The translations under genes and the position numbers were made by a program. Of a stretch of DNA of 17,194 bases, positions 14,528-17,194 are shown piece after piece. This DNA is from CAYUYV01 sp964449455. GTDB taxonomy: Bacteria > Pseudomonadota > Alphaproteobacteria > JAJFIK01. The notes under the pieces were generated by a model. The model saw nothing but the letters and a program-made list of their open reading frames with translations. It did no database searches and was not told the origin of the DNA. Where the stretch lies: assembly GCA_964449455.1 (NCBI GenBank), contig CAYUYV010000109.1:1-17194 (forward strand), in the 5' to 3' direction. How positions within the stretch are numbered: position 1 is the stretch's first letter; each line of letters starts with the position of its first letter.

Positions 14528-15319
14528 TCAGACATAGCCCATCCGGCGGACGACGGTGTCCATTTCGCGAATGCGGCTCTCATCGGACGGATGGGTCGAC
14601 ATGAATTCGAGCGGCTTATTGCCCCGGCTCATGCCGGCCATGGTCTGCCAGAAATTGAGGGCTTCACGCGGATTGTAATTGGCGTTGGCCATATATTGGA
14701 CGCCCAGACGGTCGGCCTCATATTCATGCTGGCGCGAATAAGGCAGCAGGATCCCGAACGAGACGCCTGCGCCGAGAATGGCGGCGATTTCCTGGGAAAA
14801 GCGCACATCCTGGCTCTGCAGCGCGATATTCGTGGCCGTTAAGGCCGCATTGGCGGCGATCTGCTGGCTGTAGCGCTCAGCGGCATGGCGCCCGGCCACG
14901 TGGCCGACCTCGTGCCCCATCACGGTGGCCACCTGGTCGTCATTGTCCATAATGTCGAGAATGCCGCTATAGAAGCCGACCTTGCCACCCGGCATCACAA
15001 AAGCGTTGATCTGATCGCTCTCAAAAACCGTGTATTCCCAGTCCTGATTGGGCAGGTTCGAGGCTGCCACGATCCGGTCGCCCGTGCTCTGAAGGCGCCG
15101 GTTATAGGCGCTGTTGCGAGAGATGGGCTGCTGCTGGCGGAGCTGCGTCCAGGCGGATGCGGAAAGCTGCGCGAGCTGTTCATCGGTGACCAGCAGCATC
15201 TGGCGACGGCCCAATGCTGGATTTTCAACGCATCCGGACGTGGCCCCACCTGCGAAGGCCACCACAGTGCCCGCTGCAAGACCGCTTACGAGTTCTCGGC
15301 GATTCATGACAATGGTCAT
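14528..15319 (-). CDS. M48-family zinc metalloprotease, predicted lipoprotein
   Basis: 263 residues from ATG 15319, preceded by AGGGAG eight bases upstream (a longer open frame to 15472 has no support). The N-terminus has a twin-arginine-like start, NRRELVSGLAAG, a hydrophobic stretch and the lipobox TSGC (Cys30), suggesting Tat or Sec export with lipid anchoring. The protease core is HEVGH (136-140) with the third zinc ligand in HEYEAD (Glu199), and the M48 context INAFVMPGGKVGFYSGIL before it. The end STHPSDESRIREM is typical of the YggG/BepA-like group, which act in envelope protein quality control. No TPR domain is present, so it is closer to the short LoiP/YggG type than to BepA. It is divergent from scoA and upstream of the 14470 gene. 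Confidence 0.92.
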   Translation of the reverse strand: MTIVMNRRELVSGLAAGTVVAFAGGATSGCVENPALGRRQMLLVTDEQLAQLSASAWTQLRQQQPISRNSAYNRRLQSTGDRIVAASNLPNQDWEYTVFESDQINAFVMPGGKVGFYSGILDIMDNDDQVATVMGHEVGHVAGRHAAERYSQQIAANAALTATNIALQSQDVRFSQEIAAILGAGVSFGILLPYSRQHEYEADRLGVQYMANANYNPREALNFWQTMAGMSRGNKPLEFMSTHPSDESRIREMDTVVRRMGYV

Positions 15320-15574
15320 GGGTCCATGCTCCCTGTAGACGGCAATGAAGCCTCGCACTCTTGCTGTACCTGCCCAGGAACGGGTCGTAAAGAACAGGAA
15401 GAGCATGGTGGCACATTGATGTGACAACCCTCCCGCGATGGGCCGGAGAAACGGCCTCTTTTCAAAAGGCACCCGTTTAACGACACTCCGCCCCGCACAC
15501 TATTGTTGGAACCAGCTGGGGTGCTGGGACCCGACTGGCCAGTGAAGCCAGCGCACCGACAGGGACAAAGACCC

Positions 15575-16276
15575 ATGGCAAACAAGATCTATCCAAATGC
15601 CGATGCCGCCCTCGATGGCCTCTTGTTCGACGGCATGACCATCGCGGCCGGTGGCTTCGGTTTGTGCGGCATTCCGGAAAACTGCATCGCCGCCATTGTG
15701 AAAGCGGGCACGCAAAAGCTTGTGGTCGCCTCGAACAATTGCGGTGTCGATGATTTTGGCCTGGGCCTTCTCCTCCAGACCCGGCAGATCGCCAAGATGA
15801 TGTCATCCTATGTGGGCGAGAATGCCGAATTCGAGCGCCAGTTTCTGTCCGGCGAGATCGAAGTGGAGTTCAACCCCCAAGGCACGCTGGCGGAGCGGCT
15901 TCGGGCCGGTGGTGCTGGAATTCCGGGCTTTTTTACAAAGACCGGTGTTGGCACCCAGGTGGCCGAAGGCAAGGAACACAAAGAGTTCGACGGCGAAACC
16001 TATATCCTTGAGCGCGGCATTCGCGCCGATCTGGGGATCGTGAAAGCCTGGAAGGGCGATGCCCAGGGCAATCTCGTCTATCGGAAGACCGCGCGGAACT
16101 TCAATCCGCACTGCGCCGCGTCCGGAAAAGTCACCATTGCCGAGGTCGAGGAGATCGTTCCCGTGGGAGCCCTCGACAAGGACACCATTCACACCCCCGG
16201 CATCTATGTGCAGCGCATTTTCCAGGGCACCCACGAGAAGCGGATTGAGCAGCGCACCGTGCGCACGCCGGCCTGA
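15575..16276 (+). CDS. scoA: 3-oxoacid CoA-transferase subunit A
   Basis: 233 residues. It is the alpha subunit of succinyl-CoA:3-oxoacid (acetoacetate) CoA-transferase, which activates acetoacetate to acetoacetyl-CoA at the cost of succinyl-CoA, in the cytoplasm. The family I CoA-transferase signature is at the N-terminus: DGMTIAAGGFGLCGIPENCI (about 19-38). Next come ASNNCG and LERGIRADLGIVKAWKGDAQGNLVYRKTARNFNP, then the family end GIYVQRIFQG. ATG 15575 gives the usual length; the upstream site (AGGGA) is weak, and earlier codons show no conservation. It is followed 45 bases later by scoB. Confidence 0.95.
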   Translation: MANKIYPNADAALDGLLFDGMTIAAGGFGLCGIPENCIAAIVKAGTQKLVVASNNCGVDDFGLGLLLQTRQIAKMMSSYVGENAEFERQFLSGEIEVEFNPQGTLAERLRAGGAGIPGFFTKTGVGTQVAEGKEHKEFDGETYILERGIRADLGIVKAWKGDAQGNLVYRKTARNFNPHCAASGKVTIAEVEEIVPVGALDKDTIHTPGIYVQRIFQGTHEKRIEQRTVRTPA

Positions 16277-16321
16277 TCCCCCGTTCGCCCGAGTCAAGAC
16301 CGCCCTGAAAGGAGACCCCCC

Positions 16322-16966
16322 ATGCCCTGGACCCGCGATCAAATGGCCGCCCGCGCCGCGCAAGAGGTGGAGGACGGCTTTTACGTCAATCTGGGGATCG
16401 GCATCCCCACCCTCGTCGCCAATTACATTCCCGCAGGCTTCGACGTCACGCTTCAGTCGGAAAACGGCATGCTCGGCATGGGACCCTTCCCGACCGAGAA
16501 TGAAGTCGATGCCGACCTGATCAATGCCGGCAAGCAGACCATTACGGAACTCGACCGCACCTCCTATTTCGCCTCCGCCGAAAGCTTCGGCATGATCCGG
16601 GGCGGTCATATCGACCTGTCGATCCTGGGCGCCATGGAGATCTCCGAGGCCGGCGACATTGCCAACTGGATGATCCCGGGCAAGATGGTCAAGGGCATGG
16701 GCGGCGCCATGGACCTGGTGGCAGGCGTGAAGCGCGTCGTTGTCGTGATGGATCACACCAACAAGGCGGGCGAGCCCAAGCTGCTCAAGAGCTGCACACT
16801 GCCCCTCACGGGCAAGGGCTGCGTAGACCGGATCATCACCAATCTGGGCGTTTTCGACGTCGTTTCCGGCGGTTTGCGCATTGTGGAAGTGGCGCCCGAG
16901 GTCAGCCCGGACGAGGTCACGGCGAAAACACAGGCCACCATCGTCGATGCAAGTGCCGTGGCTTGA
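16322..16966 (+). CDS. scoB: 3-oxoacid CoA-transferase subunit B
   Basis: 214 residues; partner of scoA in the heteromeric enzyme. The catalytic glutamate that forms the glutamyl-CoA thioester is Glu47 in SENGMLGMGP. Other signatures are YVNLGIGIPTLVANYIP (21-37), RGGHIDLSILGAMEI and NWMIPGKMVKGMGGAMDLV, and the C-terminal GGLRIVEVAPEVSPDEV. GAAAGGAGA precedes the ATG. Together with scoA it supports ketone-body or 3-oxoacid use; atoB- or bdh-type neighbours are not in the window. Confidence 0.96.
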   Translation: MPWTRDQMAARAAQEVEDGFYVNLGIGIPTLVANYIPAGFDVTLQSENGMLGMGPFPTENEVDADLINAGKQTITELDRTSYFASAESFGMIRGGHIDLSILGAMEISEAGDIANWMIPGKMVKGMGGAMDLVAGVKRVVVVMDHTNKAGEPKLLKSCTLPLTGKGCVDRIITNLGVFDVVSGGLRIVEVAPEVSPDEVTAKTQATIVDASAVA

Positions 16967-16999
16967 CGTCAGGGCATGCGCGCCAAGGGATGAGTGATT

Positions 17000-17071
17000 G
17001 AACCTGATCAAGTGGTTCGGCCGAGGCATTTGCATCGCATCTGCGGCACGCTCAATGGCAACTGTCTCGGC
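17000..17071 (+). other. Structured 3' region after scoB
   Basis: Two potential stems: GAACC (17000-17004) with GGTTC (17014-17018), and GCCGAG (17020-17025) with CTCGGC (17066-17071), the latter enclosing about 40 bases. They are followed at once by the terminator at 17085-17115. This may be only the scoAB 3' untranslated RNA, or a small RNA released from it. The evidence is the pairing alone. Confidence 0.3.
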
Positions 17072-17084
17072 TCCAAGACCCCCT

Positions 17085-17115
17085 CGCACGCCCTTGTTGC
17101 GTGTGGAGCTTTTTT
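17085..17115 (+). terminator. Rho-independent terminator
   Basis: CGCACGC (17085-17091), loop CCTTGTT, GCGTGTG (17099-17105): seven pairs with one G-T, followed after GAGC by TTTTTT (17110-17115). It would end the scoAB transcript about 120 bases past the scoB stop. Confidence 0.7.
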
Positions 17116-17140
17116 GGCTGTGACGCGTGAGTGAAGAGCG

Positions 17141-17194
17141 CCTAGTGTGGCGGGTCAGGAATTCGCCCGCATGATCGGCGGGCTCCGTAGCGAA
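17141..17194. repeat. Palindromic repeat element, right copy (cut by window end)
   Basis: Reverse complement of 12-65 with four differences over 54 bases. Two of the four fall in the small inner stem, and both give better pairing here (CCCGC with GCGGG). The outer arm that should lie beyond 17194 is missing because the window ends. The match stops sharply at 17141, as it does at 65, which marks one true edge of the element. Confidence 0.8.

Noticed and set aside
15803..17089. A 428-codon open frame on the minus strand
   Set aside because: Antisense to scoA and scoB, His/Gly/Ala-rich composition typical of reversed coding DNA.
1..17194. Transposon or genomic island bounded by the end repeats
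   Set aside because: No transposase, integrase, tRNA target or composition shift was found. Most genes look like ordinary chromosomal genes, so a repeat-limited scaffold is simpler.

Overview
The window looks like chromosomal DNA of an alphaproteobacterium: GC-rich, ordinary bacterial gene density, and a small DUF3126-type protein (11051-11269), a family I know only from Alphaproteobacteria. The scoA/scoB pair, the DsbA-fold isomerase and the HxlR regulator fit that, but I cannot name an order. A run of exactly 100 N (12938-13037) marks a draft assembly. The two ends carry the same palindromic repeat in opposite orientation (2-65 and 17141-17194), so the window is probably a whole scaffold that broke at a dispersed repeat. 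No tRNA, rRNA, insertion sequence, phage gene or CRISPR array was found.

Layout. 68-1228 (+) is an FMN-dependent alpha-hydroxy-acid oxidase starting 3 bases after the left repeat. 1309-2103 (-) is a small sulfotransferase, divergent from a VOC/glyoxalase-fold protein at 2327-2770 (+). A non-coding stretch with two separate triple tandem repeats (2771-3088) follows. 6333-3089 (-) is a coupled pair: a four-helix membrane protein, then a secreted lipoprotein aminopeptidase of family M1. A 2-hydroxychromene-2-carboxylate isomerase-like protein (6493-7089, +) is divergent from it and is followed by an apparent gene-tail remnant (7153-7338) and a strong terminator (7369-7397).

The most distinctive region is 8708-7406 on the minus strand: a perfect 20-bp inverted repeat, an HxlR-type regulator, a tautomerase-fold protein lacking the catalytic N-terminal proline, and a cis-3-chloroacrylate-dehalogenase-like tautomerase that keeps most of the active site. 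All three genes are tightly coupled, which suggests a self-regulated response to a small organic or electrophilic compound. Upstream on the same strand are a membrane-anchored copper chaperone (PCu(A)C) and an FAD-dependent amine oxidase.

11051-14470 holds the DUF3126 gene and a large RND/MMPL-like membrane protein. Its second periplasmic loop is reduced to a linker containing an 18-bp (six-residue) repeat array, which is where the assembly gap falls. It is convergent with a one-helix protein of unknown function (14470-13691) that lies behind an M48 metalloprotease lipoprotein (15319-14528). The window closes with scoA-scoB (15575-16966), which would let the cell use acetoacetate or other 3-oxoacids, then a possibly structured 3' region with a terminator and the right-hand repeat.
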